DNA of 64,000 bases from NCBI GenBank assembly GCA_000711775.1, contig ARYC01004007.1:1-64000 (forward strand), written 5' to 3'. The notes under the pieces are model-generated. The model did not search any database and was not told where the DNA came from. It saw nothing but the letters and a program-made list of their open reading frames with translations. This document shows positions 35,696-48,538 of this stretch, one piece after another; positions within the stretch are counted from its first letter, which is position 1; every line of letters starts with the position of its first letter. A program made the position numbers and the translations under genes. Origin of the DNA: Oxytricha trifallax. Lineage: Eukaryota > Ciliophora > Spirotrichea > Sporadotrichida > Oxytrichidae.

Positions 35696-36381
35696 CATAT
35701 ATTGGCTAAGGTGACAAACACTCACCCCCCATAAGGTATACTTTTAAATGTGTACTATGATAGAACTCGACCTCCTGAGTAAACTTTTCTTAAGGACTGA
35801 TTGTGGCTGGCTTTTAGTTTTCGAGGTATCACACTGACTAAGTCCAAAATTTATATATAAAATCATTAAATTTGGCTTTGAAAAAATTTTGAAATTTTTC
35901 TAAAAAATATCTTAATTTCCATAATCTGATAAATTTTAAAGTTTATTGGGAATTATTTTGAGTATAAATTGTTTTCTGAATTTTTTATCCAGATCTTGCC
36001 TATAAAAATCATCATTTATCTTCATATATATTGATAACCTTTTTTAAATATATATGAAGATAAATGATGATTTTTATAGGCAAGGTCTGGATAAAATAAT
36101 CAGAAAATGATTTATACTAAAAATAATTCCCAATAAACTTTAAATTTATCAGATTATGGAAATTAAGATATTTTTTAGAAAATATCACAATTTTTTCAAT
36201 GCCAAATTTAATGATTTTATATGTAAATCTTGGACTTAGTCAGTGTGATATCTCGAAAACTAAAACCCAGCCACAATCAGTCCTTAAGAAAAGTTTACTC
36301 AGGAGGTCGAGTTCTATCATAGTACACATTTAAAAGTATACCTTATGGGGGGTGAGTGTTTGTCACCTTAGCCCATATATT
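35696..36381. mobile_element. 670-bp palindromic element with 8-bp target duplication
   Basis: The element 35704-36373 starts GGCTAAGGTGACAAACACTC and ends with the complement. CATATATT is duplicated at 35696-35703 and 36374-36381. The arms (about 320 bp each) match nearly base for base to the centre near 36030-36050. No ORF. An 8-bp duplication is seen with hAT- and Merlin-type transposases; the family here is not determined. Confidence 0.85.
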
Positions 36382-36599
36382 TTATGTACTCATAGCTTGA
36401 ATCTTTGCTAAGTCTATTTAATAAAAGAATAAAGAGAACTTATTCTATTATTCTTAAGATTTAGCATTCTTAATTGTATTTTAATTATACTATATTTTAA
36501 ATACAATTTAAGTTATTTTAAAGCTAAATCCTGAAATAATAAGTAAATTTAATTTATTTATTTGAATTTATCTATTAAATATTAATCTGAAGTAAATTT

Positions 36600-37545
36600 C
36601 TTGCTCCTGACGTCATAATAACATTGTTATAGTGGCACTCACTATACTACAATCCTAAAATACTAAAGTAAATTGCTTAATATTTGAGCAGAAACCTGGT
36701 AGCTTAATTTATTAATAATTCGAAAATGAAAATAATGATTTAATATAATATTAGAACTTTATTAAAGCTAAGAACGATTATGAAGGAGAATCTGGAATTA
36801 TTACTGAGCCTTAAACCTATTCAGTCGCAGTTCCATCTGTAAACAAGTTCAGCAAAATTAAATCATAAAACTTACATAATAATGTTTTAATTATAAATTT
36901 ATGGTTTTATAAAGGCAATTTATGTCTTTATAATGGAATAATTATATTAGAGCTCCTTCAGAAAATGTGTTAAGTTAAATTTTTGTATTTAGATTAATTG
37001 AATTATGCATTAATTTTTTTAATAAAAAGTTATCAAATTAATTGATTAAATTGTTAAGCTGTTGAAAGAGTTACAAACTTCTTCATTAATTTTTAAAATA
37101 GAAATTAAAATCTCTTTAACGAAATAGTCAATAAATTAAAATAACTTATAGAAAAAAATACTTTTTTTTTTAAAAAATAAAAACCAAAGTCTTAATAATT
37201 AATGGAATGTACAAATTAAAATTGATAGTAAAAAATAAACATTTTGACCTTAATTGTTAAAAAAAACGCTCGGAAAATATTGTTTACGTCAATTGTTTAT
37301 ATTATAAATAAAAATATTATATATTAAGATTTTTGTTAATTAGCCATTTTTATATTAACTTCAATTAATATATTTATTAATTAAAAAAATCTAGATAAAA
37401 TTGAGTAAATATTTAAGTAAAGTGTAGAATTCTTTAGATTTAAAATACAATATATTTATTCCTTACACTGCTTGGTAACTATTTAATCTATTGCAAGATG
37501 GTTATTAACAGAGAAGCAGCATTAAACTCACAGGTTACGAATATA
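36600..37545 (+). pseudogene. Copy B, blocks leading into the thioester-type domain
   Basis: 36603-36660 is a decayed copy of the LSPDGVQYSYSG block of copy A (TCCTGACG... and CTACAATCCTAAAA retained). 36766-36880 encodes KNDYEGESGIITEPQTYSVA and VPSVNKFSKIKSQNLHNN. 37455-37545 encodes TAWQLFNLLQDGYQQRSSIK then LTGYEY, a helix pair typical of the thioester domain toroid. Copy A carries the same blocks in the same order. Confidence 0.55.
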
Positions 37546-38149
37546 ATATTTAATAAATAGAGGAAAATATTTTATTATAATTAATTGTTTTTTATTAAAT
37601 ATAAAAATATGATTGATATTTTAATGTTAGAATTTATTTAAATAATAAAATATAATATTTTCCAATAAACTTTTCATATTGTTAATTATTGTATTTTTGA
37701 ATTTTAAATTATATAGAGAAGAACTTTAATATTAATTAAATATTTCACGATATAATTTAAACTGATAATATTAAATAATTTTATTAATATTATTAATTAT
37801 TCTAGAAAAAAAGAGCATTTTAAAATATATGTTTTTAGAAATTTTTTGAAATAATTCTTTAATATATTTGAAAAAATTGCAAACACAAGCGACTTTCCAA
37901 ATTATGATTATTCAGAAAAATATTAAAACTTAAATATCACATCTTAAACAATATTTGATAAAAAATCTTGGATAAAATTATATTTTTTAATGTATTTATA
38001 TTGGCAATAATTTTATTTCATAAAATAATATAATGTAAATTTACTATACCATCTAAATTTATACTAAATAAGTTTATGCCAAAATTAAACTTATTTATAT
38101 CTGGACTTTTATTATTATTAATTAAATATATTATGATTGAATTATAGAA

Positions 38150-39635
38150 ACTTTGCTACAAAAATTAAAATTCAAGCTAATGAAACTATAAAATAATTAG
38201 AAGAGCTCCTCATAACGCCTCATTCCTTTATAATATAATAAATATATTTTAAATGAATGTAATTTTTATTTTAAACTTGTTTTTAAATTAAAAATATCTT
38301 GAATTAATTAAATTAATGAAATAAACTTTCGAATTGAAAGACTTTATTGATAATTAATAAATATTATTATTTGATATAAGTAATTATTAAAATCCCTATT
38401 TAGCATTTCAAAATTTGATCATTAAGAACATATCATCAAGTTCATCATTTTGAAAATTATATTAAATTCATTATGAAAGCAATTTTTATGCAAATTTATT
38501 ACTTTTAAACATTTAAGAAGAGTTTATTATGAAAACTCTAGAAATTTATTAAAATTGGACTGACCCATATCAACTAGCTCTTGGTATTCATAATCTTCCA
38601 TTAAATTATACTTTTGCTCAATTCCATCTCACATTTAGGTAAATATATTAATAAGTGTATTTAGGAAATTATATTTAGCAGATAAAATACTTAAGGTAAT
38701 TTCATCAAGAAGCATCATATATGATAAAAACGTTAAACTCGATAGTGCCCTAGCTCGGTTACTATATTTATTTTGCCACTGAAGATTTCAATGCCAAGTA
38801 CTATGCCTCCATTTTATTTCATACCATCTATTTACGAATTTCCGTGATCTTATCCTAAAAAACCCCAGAACCATGTAATGATCCATGTTTTTTGCCAGGA
38901 GCAAATATTAGCGAACCCTGGCACTAAAACCACTTGCTCTAACAGGACTGGTAGAGCCTTAAAACCCCAGGACAAGGTACTAAACTCATATCACATTTAT
39001 CAAATTTTAATTTATATGGTTAAATAAATTAATGTCTTCTAATAGCTTTTTTAATATTATTAATTTGCCTCTTAACTATTGAGATATCAATCACCCAATG
39101 GTTTCTTCAACGTACCTGCTGAAAGATCAAACTTCTCATACACTAAAATTTATATATAAAATAATTATATTAAATATATTTAGAGATCCTTAAATTAATA
39201 TTGATAGATATATATAATATATATATATATATAATATATATATTATATATATATATATATATATCATATATAATCACTTAAAATAAAAAAATAAATTATG
39301 AGTACATATTATTTATTATAAATTTAAGTAAAAAACCAACAACATGATTCTTTTTCTATTTTTTGTATTAAAAATTAAAGCATTTTTTTAAAATATTTCA
39401 AATATAACTCAAAAATAGGACATTAGTTTAAAGGTACTAATTGATAGGAAGTAAACTAACAATTGTAATCATAAAAATTTAATTATGGTAAAATTGCTCA
39501 AAATTTCATAACTTTTATATAATATGCAACTAATTAATATCTTATTTATAAAAACACTGCCTGGAATTCTTATGGAAACGACAGATTAGTAGAGACCACC
39601 GCAATTGCAGCTATGGCATTTATTGCCATAGTTTA
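38150..39635 (+). pseudogene. Copy B, thioester-domain-like blocks
   Basis: Blocks, in order: 38155-38235 (IQANETIK then frameshifted RAPHNASF); about 38400-38450; 38555-38640 (WTDPYQLALGIHNLPLNYTF, AQFHLTF); 38752-38980 (YYIYFATEDFNAKYYASILF, HTIYLRISVILSQKTPEPCN, DPCFLPGANISEPWHQNHLL, QQDWQSLKTPGQG, open with TAA/TAG as Gln); 39090-39150 (RYQSPNGFFNVPAERSNFSY); and 39553-39635 (AWNSYGNDRLVETTAIAAMA). VETTA is the classic helix motif of A2M thioester domains. The mixture of intact and frameshifted blocks suggests partial decay. Confidence 0.65.
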
Positions 39636-41094
39636 TTTGAAATCAAGATTTTTGACAACCTATTTATAATTGCTATTTATAGCAAAACAGTTAAAATATA
39701 GAAATTTTTAATATCTTCAATGAAATAATTAATCTAATATAAAAAATATAATATTAATAGGATTTTATTTGAATAAATTAACTTTGAATTAAAGTTGGAT
39801 TTATGGAAATTTTTGTTTACTTTTATTTAAGTTTATTAATATAATAATAAATTAAATTAATTATTCTTAATGCGAATGTTACTGTATTATAATCCAAAAT
39901 ATCAATTAAGTAATTAATATTCAATATCAAAATTTTGCAATATATTTAATTAATTATTTAAATTAATGAAAATAATATACCCTTTTTATATAATTGTCAA
40001 AGGTAAACAGAACTCTTTATGCCGACAGCATTTAATAGATAATTATAAAAACCAAAGTTTTTTTTAAAAAAAATGTTTTATATTTATTATGAAAATAAAT
40101 TATCCTTATAAAAAAACCTTTAAAACCAATGTATTTTCTCCTGCTTTTTCATTATATCTCAATTAATATTTAATTTTCTAGTATTATCAAGTTTTTACCT
40201 TTTAAGAATCCAAATATTTGTTTTTGTGTAGGAAATTTAGAATTAAAGAAATTACTTATTTAATTAACTATATAGCATTTTAATAATACTATTTTTCTGT
40301 AGAAATGTTTTTAATTTGATTAATTGTTTATTTTCAAACAAAAAAAAGGAGAAACTATTTTCTGAAGAGTGCTTATGCTTTATAATAGTAATATTAATAT
40401 TGTTAAACTACAATATTTTAAAATTCAGATCATATCCTATTATATTATTTACATATTTATTTTCATGTTATAACTATCCTTAAAGCATAAAATGCAAAAA
40501 ATATATTAATAATAAAGTCTAAACTAAATATATAAATTAATCATTTTGGAGTTTTATAATAATTTTTAATTGTAGACTATATAATTAATTTTAAGTTATT
40601 TAGAAAGTATATTATTAATAATATCATATTGGTGTAATAAAAGCAGGGTCTGATTAATTAACTATTAAATTAATATTGAATAAAATAAACATAAGCAGCA
40701 TATTAAATAAACCACAACATATTTTTTTAAAGATAGGTAAAATTCTTCTAGTTAATCACTTTTATTACATAACTAAATACTATTATTAACTGCAATTTTG
40801 ATTAATTCTTATATAATTAAACATCATCCCAATGTAAATATTTAGTAAATTTTTAGCTTTTATTACTTTTTTAATTAATTATAAAATTATTTATATATTT
40901 TTATATGAATTAATTTTATATTTTAAATTGCTAAAGCCTACAAATCATACTAAATATTTTGAAAATTAAAAAATAAAAATTATTACTTAATTGTAATAGA
41001 ACAATATATAAATGAAAAGATAAAAATATCAACTAATAGCAATATCAAACATTATGTTATTTTATTGATTTTTTTTAGATTTCTAAAATTCAAT
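39636..41094. other. AT-rich spacer, nothing recognised
   Basis: Between copy B thioester-domain blocks. Just upstream, (TA)n-rich runs occur at 39208-39268. No coding-like stretch or long inverted repeat was noted. Confidence 0.45.
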
Positions 41095-41111
41095 TTTAAA
41101 GCTGTTTTTTC

Positions 41112-41200
41112 CGTAAATGGTTGAGAAACTAATTCAGAGATAATAGCTTTGGAGGTCTTCAAGCTACCGCTATGACTCTACAATTCTTCACAACCCCGAA
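41112..41200 (+). pseudogene. Copy B, thioester-domain-like block (GGLQATAMTLQFF)
   Basis: Encodes KWLRNQFRDNSFGGLQATAM and TLQFFTT. The GGxQxTxxTLxxF pattern matches the GGWxSTQxTxxAL helix near the end of A2M thioester domains. It is followed by AACCCCGAAACCCCACAAG (41190-41210), which loosely resembles a C4A4-type TBE end but lacks support. The next copy B blocks are 7.3 kb away. Confidence 0.6.
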
Positions 41201-41210
41201 ACCCCACAAG

Positions 41211-42640
41211 CATCTATTAAGGCATAGTTTAATAAAATTAGTAGATTTTTTTCGTAATTATAATTTTTTGGAACTATCAAAGGCTAACAAAAGAAACTTA
41301 GAATATAGCGATTGTTAAGATTTTATAAATAAATTATGCATGCCTCCACTCTTTTAAATCACTTGATTGCAAACTATTATCGTTTTAGTTCTTGAACTTC
41401 TATAACATCTAACAAGAGAATAATTTAGAGTTCTCTAATGATCATATTTACTATATAAATGATTTAGACTTAATAAAAGTATTGACACACTTTCCAATTG
41501 ATCAGAACCCTCATTATAGTTATTTTTTTGCTTGGTCTATGATGCAACTAAATATAAAAATTATTTGATTTAAACTTTTGAAGTATTAATTGAAAAATTC
41601 CAAAAAATTATGAACTTTTACAATTGATAACAATTTATTATTTTCTGAGTATATATCATACTAGAACATTAAGAAAGAGATGTTATTTTCTAGTTAAAGT
41701 ATTATTATTATAGTAAACATGATTTTAAAGTTGAAAAAAACGTTTATTGCTGTAGAAACTTCTCTTTGGGGTAATTAAATAAAGAAATTATAAGACTACT
41801 AATTTAAGGAATTCATTAAAGTTGAGAAAATTATTATTTTATAGTTCAATAAAAGAGAATTCGAAAAATACCAAAATTTTTGAAAAACAATCGTAAAAGT
41901 TAATCTTCTTTATAAGTATAAGAAAGTTTGTAGAAGTATTAATGTTAGACTTTCATGAAGTCTTATTTTCTCTAATAAATTTAAGGAAAACCATATTTTT
42001 AGGTTGTTCTTATTTAAGTTTTTTTAAAAGTGGCATAATCATTATATGACAAGAAAATCTTTCTTTACTCAATTTAAAGAGTGCAATAGGAATTCTTAAG
42101 TTGTTAAGGGTCTATAATAAAAAATGCAGCAAGTTGTAAAAAAATGTTTCTTATGTTTCTAAGCGAGAGGAAAAGTAAATCTCTATATTTAATTTTTTCG
42201 AATATTCTTCGAAATTATATTGAGAATTATTTGAAATTGAGGGACCACACAAAGTAAGATATATTATTGGTTAATGTGATTCATATTAGGTATTTATATT
42301 AAGTTCTTCTATTTAGAATGAATTATATCTAAATGAATTCCTTTTACTAAGAGAGGTGAGAAGCTAAGAAAACATATATTATAGTTTTATCTTTATTGAG
42401 TTGTCCTTAGTTTGAGTTTTTATTCTTAAAGTAAGAGATTAGGGAACATTTTCCACGAAAGTTTTACAATTCAAAAAGTAAAACAGACAAATGCTACTAC
42501 ATAGAATGTTTTGTGAGCAAAAGTGGCCATAATAAGTTATATAAATATTATATGGTTATGATACTATGCAATATAATAAATTGATAAATTGGCAAAACCT
42601 ATCTAAGATGTCAAAGTTTATTTTGAAACTAAAATAGTTA
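41211..42640. other. Spacer, nothing recognised
   Basis: AT-rich sequence inside the long gap of copy B. No coding-like block and no clear inverted repeat seen. Confidence 0.4.
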
Positions 42641-42644
42641 CAAT

Positions 42645-42875
42645 AAAAATTTAATAATAGAAATTCTACATATCCTAAGTAAAGCTGAATTGTTACACAA
42701 TGCTTTACGGATATTATAATATTGGGGCTTAAGCCAGCCAGATAGTTCAATAAGATTTTAATTCATCCTTATGACTTTCGACGGTATGAATCAATCATCC
42801 CTGAAGGAGGGTAGATTTCCTTTTGTTGAAGGGGCAAATTAGCATCTGGCTCTTGATAACATGCCACCAAGATGA
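42645..42875 (+). other. Orphan coding-like block ending in TGA
   Basis: One frame reads LIEILHILSKAELLHNALRI, LQYWGLSQPDSSIRFQFILM, TFDGMNQSSLKEGRFPFVEG, ANQHLALDNMPPR and stops at TGA 42873-42875, with TAA/TAG as Gln. The composition looks like a real C-terminal fragment. A decayed second copy lies at 47660-47760, sharing TGGGGCTTAAGCCAGCCAGATAG in two parts (first 20 bases TGGGGCTTAAGCCAGCCAGA). It does not resemble A2M or TBE proteins. Not recognised. Confidence 0.4.
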
Positions 42876-43127
42876 TTAAATAACATGCAAGAATTAATTT
42901 ACTTATACATTCAATTCAAGAAATATAACATAAAAAAAGAAATTATAGTTCTTTAAATCAGAGCAAGTAAACTATACACCTTAAATATAATTACAATTTA
43001 TAATAAGAATTTGATAATTAAAATGAAATTAATTAGAAATAATTAAAAATGTAAAATGTCTAAGCAGAAGATGTGGTGTCACTCATTTAAAATGTAAGTT
43101 ATAAAAAACATATCTAAATTTTTTATT

Positions 43128-43245
43128 TTACAGGGGTTGCACCTAGAAAGAGTGGTAATGGGAACAGACAAACACTCGCAGAGCAGCTAAGAAAAATGAT
43201 GAAGGACTTTTCATATATGCAAATGGTAATATTGTAAAAAGAATA
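43128..43245 (+). other. Orphan coding-like block
   Basis: Reads GVAPRKSGNGNRQTLAEQLR, KMMKDFSYMQMVILQKEYGK in one frame. It is less AT-rich than its surroundings. It could not be placed in the A2M alignment or in a TBE. It may be part of the same unknown gene as 42645-42875 or of copy B. Confidence 0.3.
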
Positions 43246-44361
43246 TGGAAAGACAATGAAACGTTTTTAGATTTGCATTTTGTATATTGGCTTATTGTTT
43301 TTCATTTATTATTGATCGAATTCTTATATCATCTATATCCCAAATTATTTATCATAAAATTGTAATTTCTATATCGTATATTAAGTACTTCTTCTTAAAA
43401 TTTTCTCTAAATACTAAAACATTTTTTAAAAAAATTAGGGATATTTATTCAGAAATTTCCAGGATACACAGATCATTGACTCCCAGGAAGGCGCCTATAT
43501 CTCCATTAATGTTAATGATTATATTAATAATTTATTAATAAAAGGTTCTTTAAATTAATTCTTTTTTATATACTGTATTAGAAAGCAAGTTAATTTTTAT
43601 CTTGAAAAATAAGTTATTATAAATAACAAATGATGGAGAAGGTAACAGCAATGCCTATCTATAATACAATATAAAGCATTAAAAATGTTTTCTTAAATGT
43701 AATGAGTGATAATTTTTATTTTTTATATCAAGCTTTTTATCTTTAATTATTTGCAAAAATATAGTTTGACAATTTTTTAGGATTTAAATCAAGGCTACTA
43801 AGAGACTATTAATAATTGATTTATAATAATTAATTCTTATATAATATTAATAGTTTTATTTACATTTTTAAACTTTATATTGCAAAATAGTAATAAATTT
43901 AGTTTAATTTGAGAATTAAAAAAATTGAATAGTACATAAAAGCATTTTAGGTTTGATAGTCAATCTAATTAAAATATAAAGATAAATCCAGAAATAGAGT
44001 AATTGCTTCATTTTTTAAGAATCTTAAGCATTTAAATCAGATTTATAAGTTATTCGAGTCTATAAATTACTAGCCATAGGATTTTACTATCAATTCCGCA
44101 TAAAATGCAGACTTCAGTCATAATGACAATAAACGAGTTTTTTTATCAGTTTTTATAGTCATTTACCTGAAAATTAGATGCTTGTAATGCTTTAATAATA
44201 AAAACCTATGACTACCGACCTTTAAACTTCAATAACTTATAATTCAGATATATATTGCTGCTGATTATGGAAAGTTGACAATAAACTATATCAAAGCAAT
44301 TATCATTATATTTATTTTATAATTGAAAGAAAAATGAATATTTACAAAAATTATATTACTG

Positions 44362-45987
44362 AGCAATTGTTTTGATCGACCACCGACTCTCGACCCCCCC
44401 CCCTTTATTCTAAGTAGTACGCCCCATAACAACTACCCCCCAAAAGTACCCCCTAATAAACCCAAATCAATATGAAAAAATTGTCTTCATGTTATAAATC
44501 AATCTCCTTCAAGACATCACTGCATCATTATCCTTTAAAATATAATAAATTACATTAAAATTTAAAATTTAATTCTAATCCTCTTTTCTTTTACACAGAT
44601 GATAATATTTCTATGTTTTGAATAGTCTTACTATGTCGGTCAATATTTTATGTTATAAAATCCATTTAATTCATATTTTATATCTTCTTATATTTACCAA
44701 TCTTTAACTTAATTTTTAGTGAATAAAGTGATATTTAATATTAATGAACAAAATTGCCTAATACATTCTTATTTAAACAAAATTTTAAAGAATAGCTTTA
44801 TAAATTTTATCCTTTTTTATTTTAAAATAAAGAATGCTTTTCATTAATTATTGTAGGAATACATTTGAATTTGGAAAATTAAATGAAGTTAAATTATTAA
44901 TAACTGAAATTATTGACAGTTAACTCTCTGAAAACCTTGACAATATGGAACTTGTTCAATAGAGAATTCAAAATTAGCTGTACTTTACTACTGGCGGTAC
45001 TCCTCTATCGAATCTCTAGAGTGAGATAAATTGAATTTAATTTTTGGTGATTCTTTTAGTTAATTTTATTGCCAAAAATTAAATTCAATTTATCTCACTC
45101 TAGAGATTCGATAGAGGAGTACCGCCAGTAATAAAGTCCAGCTAATTTTGAATTCTCTATCGAACAAGTTCCATATTGTCTAGATTTTTAGAGAGTTAAC
45201 TGTCAATAATTTCAGTTATGAATAATTTAACTTCATTTAATTTTCCAAATTCAAATGTATTCCTACAATAATTAATGATAGATTAGTTAGTAGAAGTTTA
45301 ATTTTTCTTTCCTATAAAAAATTATTATTTTTTTTCATATTATTCAAAAAAATCAGCATCTATTGATAAGTAAACATTAGACCATCGTAAAGATTTTCAG
45401 TCTATTCAAAATTTTGATTGTTTTATAATCAGATAAGAATAAATTAAATTACTTTTATATTTGAATTTTTTAACTTAAAACTAGAATGGAAATATTATCT
45501 AAAAATTGTGCATAAATCTATATAAAATAAAAGCCTGATTTTTATCATAAAATATAAAAAATTAAAAACATAAAAGCATATATTAATCTATTTTTTAAAT
45601 TATGTTTAAATAAGATTGTAAACGGCATTTTTGTTCATTGAAAAGTTTATTATGTTCGCTCTGTAAACATTTATATACAATGAAAATTTTTAAGAATTAA
45701 AAAAAGGCTTTTAACATAAAAATAACTGACGAAGTGAAACTAATCAAAATATAAAAATACTGTATTCTGATTAAATAATAGAAATTTGAAGTTTTTAATG
45801 TAATATTAAAAATATTAAATGATCATGATGATGTGATGTCATGAAGCAAATTATATGAAACCCTGTGAAAATTTTTTCATTTTAATTAGGGTATTTAGGG
45901 GGCGCTGGAGGACTATCAAGAAGGGAGGGGGTACTACAAGGAAGGTGGTTAAGGGGGGGGGGTCGGATGTCGGTTGGAACAAGCAAT
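44362..45987. mobile_element. 1614-bp foldback element with 6-bp target duplication
   Basis: The element 44368-45981 starts TGTTTTGATCGACCACCGAC and ends GATGTCGGTTGGAACA, flanked by AGCAAT (44362-44367 and 45982-45987). Roughly the first and last 110 bp are inverted copies rich in C-runs/G-runs. It contains palindrome family copy 3 (44852-45267) as a nested insertion. The termini are a diverged form of TGTTCTRACCGAGA at 5447 and 19122. No ORF recognised. Confidence 0.8.
44852..45267. repeat. Palindrome family, copy 3 (416 bp)
   Basis: Starts TGTAGGAATACATTTGAATT and ends with its complement; flanking TCATTAATTA is also mirrored. Both arms carry the copy-specific variant GAATCTCTAGAGTGAGATAA where other copies have GCATCCCTGGAGCGAGATAA. 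Nested in the foldback element 44368-45981. Confidence 0.85.
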
Positions 45988-46440
45988 AATGAAGATCTTG
46001 GTTATCTTTAGAAAAATATGAGAAAATTTGCAATAAATTCAGATTGAAAAATTAAATGCTAATAATTTGGAGAAATATTACTTATCAATTTTATTTTTTT
46101 GAGCATTTATTATTGATGTATTGTAAAAAAAACATAAGGGTAAAGTTCTCCCATTCTATTTTTATATCAATTATATAAGTCATAACTTGTTAAATAAAAA
46201 ATAACAAGAAATATTCAACTCATAGATATTAAATAATATTTTTATCATTAATATATTAAAATATTTCATTAACTAAAAGTTATTTCCGAACAATTTGAGA
46301 TATTTTTTAATATTTTTTCTCGATTTATAAAATATAAATTCCAAAAAACGATAAAACAATTAAAAATAAAGTAATGACTTGTATAAGTATTTTTTATTTA
46401 ATTCTAACATTAATAGAATTTGGCTTTTAGCATACTATAT

Positions 46441-46858
46441 TGTAGGAATAAATTCGAATTTGAGGAAAAAAATTGAATAAATAAAATAAATTGTAATTCA
46501 AATTAGTAGCAGTTAAAATTGGCTAATCTTAACGATCTTGGGGTCATTCGATATAGAATTCAAAGTTAGCTGGACTTTGTCATTTGCAGTAATATTTTAT
46601 TGCATCCCTTGAGCGAGATAACTTGAGTTTAATGTGAGGGTATAATTTAATGAATTAAGATACGTTTAAATAAAGTCAATTAACTCGCTCGGGGGTTCGA
46701 TGAAATAGTACCGCCATTTACAAAGTTCAGCTAACTTTGGATTCTCTATCAAATGACCCCAAAATCGTTTGAATATGCCACTTAAACTGCCACTAGTTTG
46801 AATTACTATTTAATTAATTAATTATAATTTTTTTCTCAAATTCGAATGTATTCCTACA
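46441..46858. repeat. Palindrome family, copy 4 (418 bp)
   Basis: Starts TGTAGGAATAAATTCGAATT and ends AATTCGAATGTATTCCTACA. The arms are more diverged than in copies 2, 3 and 5 (for example GCATCCCTTGAGCGAGATAA on one side against TTAACTCGCTCGGGGGTTCG on the other). The AATTCGAAT variant near the end is present in both arms. Confidence 0.8.
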
Positions 46859-47536
46859 TCAATATAAAAACTTTTTGAGCAATAAAGCTGTTATATAATC
46901 TTTTACAACACGAAAAATAATTATATTTATCCTCCAGTTAAAATCTCGAATTCAATGGTACTTCATAAAATTTGAAATTATAGTATTTAAATAAGTATAT
47001 ATATAAGATCTATATCTATTATATTTTTATGATTACATAAAATTATAGATATTAAATGTTAAGAATTTTCATATTTTAAGAAAATACATAAAATTTTACT
47101 ACTTTTCACTAAAGAAGAATATGCAAACTAATCAGCTTAAGTTTAACTTGCAATCATATATCAAGGAATATATATTAATTTATATTTATTTTTGTTGTAA
47201 TTTTATTTAAAATTAGTGAATTAAATTGATCTAATTTTTGCATTTATAATTTAACTTATATTCTTACTTAGAAAATTAATATTTGGTTTTCCTATAAAAA
47301 AATTGATATTTTATTATTAAGAAACGCTTAAATTAAGTAATTTATTCTGACATAAAATTAAAACTGTTAAACTTAAATTATAGATTTGTATTTTATTCAA
47401 AGAATGAGTCTTCCATTTTATAATACAGATCTCACTATCATTAATAAATAATAAAAATTTCAAGAAAATATACAGGATAATAATTTATGATAAATGAAAC
47501 AAGTAATTTATATATATATATATATATATATATTTA

Positions 47537-48072
47537 AAATCAGGGGGAGGAAAGTTTACTGTTCCCTTCAGAATTTTAAAACTCATACATAAAAAATTTA
47601 ATTTTTTTAATAAAATTTGTAGATTATCATTATTATTATTATTATAATTTAATATTGTACGGAAATTAATACTGGGGCTTAAGCCAGCCAGATAGAGATA
47701 ATAAGATATTCATACTTTGACTTTTGGCGATCCAATCTCATCTGTCCAAGGAACGACACCCATATAATGGACTGACTAACTTCACATTATAATCATTAAT
47801 AATCCAATTTTTAATTATTTAAATATATATTAACTCTTATCTCTTCATAAGATTCTAATATTTTGAAGAAAATAAAAGTCACTAATAAATTATTAATTAA
47901 GGCATTTAACTTTTATACAAGGGATCGTTGTAAACTTTGAAATTTATAAATAAAAATATTTGTTTTATATAGGGTGAGGAAATTGAAGCAGTGATAAAAA
48001 CATTTCTTCGTTAATTTTTGGCAAACGAAATTATTTTTAATATTTGGGACAGGAAAGTTTCCCCCCAAAATC
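47537..48072. mobile_element. Inverted-repeat element with G-rich ends
   Basis: AAAATCAGGGGGAGGAAAGT at the left and GGACAGGAAAGTTTCCCCCC then AAAATCAG at the right. Inside is GGGTGAGGAAATTGAAGCAG, shared with the element at 26605-26970. It also encloses the decayed repeat of the 42.7-kb block (47660-47760). No ORF. Confidence 0.55.
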
Positions 48073-48538
48073 AGTTACTACGCAGTTACTAGTTATGAAG
48101 ATTTATTTTATAACTTCTTTTTATTTTTAATTAAATGATAATTTTGTATAGACAAATTCTATAATTTATATGATATTTAAATTTTATAATATTAAATTAT
48201 TATTTTTTGAGAGTAAACTTCATTTTATTATAAATAGAGGAAAAAAATCTTTGATTAATATGTAGTAAATGAAATATAATTTATAAGCATTTACCTTATA
48301 TAATGGGGCGAAATGGTATATTAAGTATAGCAATATAGCTTTACTTTTCTTAAGATAGTGGAATAATTTATTTGTATATCACAAAACTAATAAAACATTG
48401 TAATATTTTTAAAATAGTGCCTTTGTTAATAAGCTTCTAACTAAAAGATGTTTCCAAAATAGATTTTTTATATTTTTGTTTTATTTTTACTCACCCTTTA
48501 ACTTTTCCTATTAATTTTTTATGAATTACTTTTAAAAT

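Noticed and set aside
39208..39268. (TA)n runs as an origin or regulatory site
   Set aside because: Simple AT repeats are common in this background; there is no other evidence.
41185..41215. AACCCCGAAACCCCACAAG as a TBE end
   Set aside because: The spacing and neighbouring bases do not match the terminal repeats of the TBEs in this window, and no matching ANT duplication was found.
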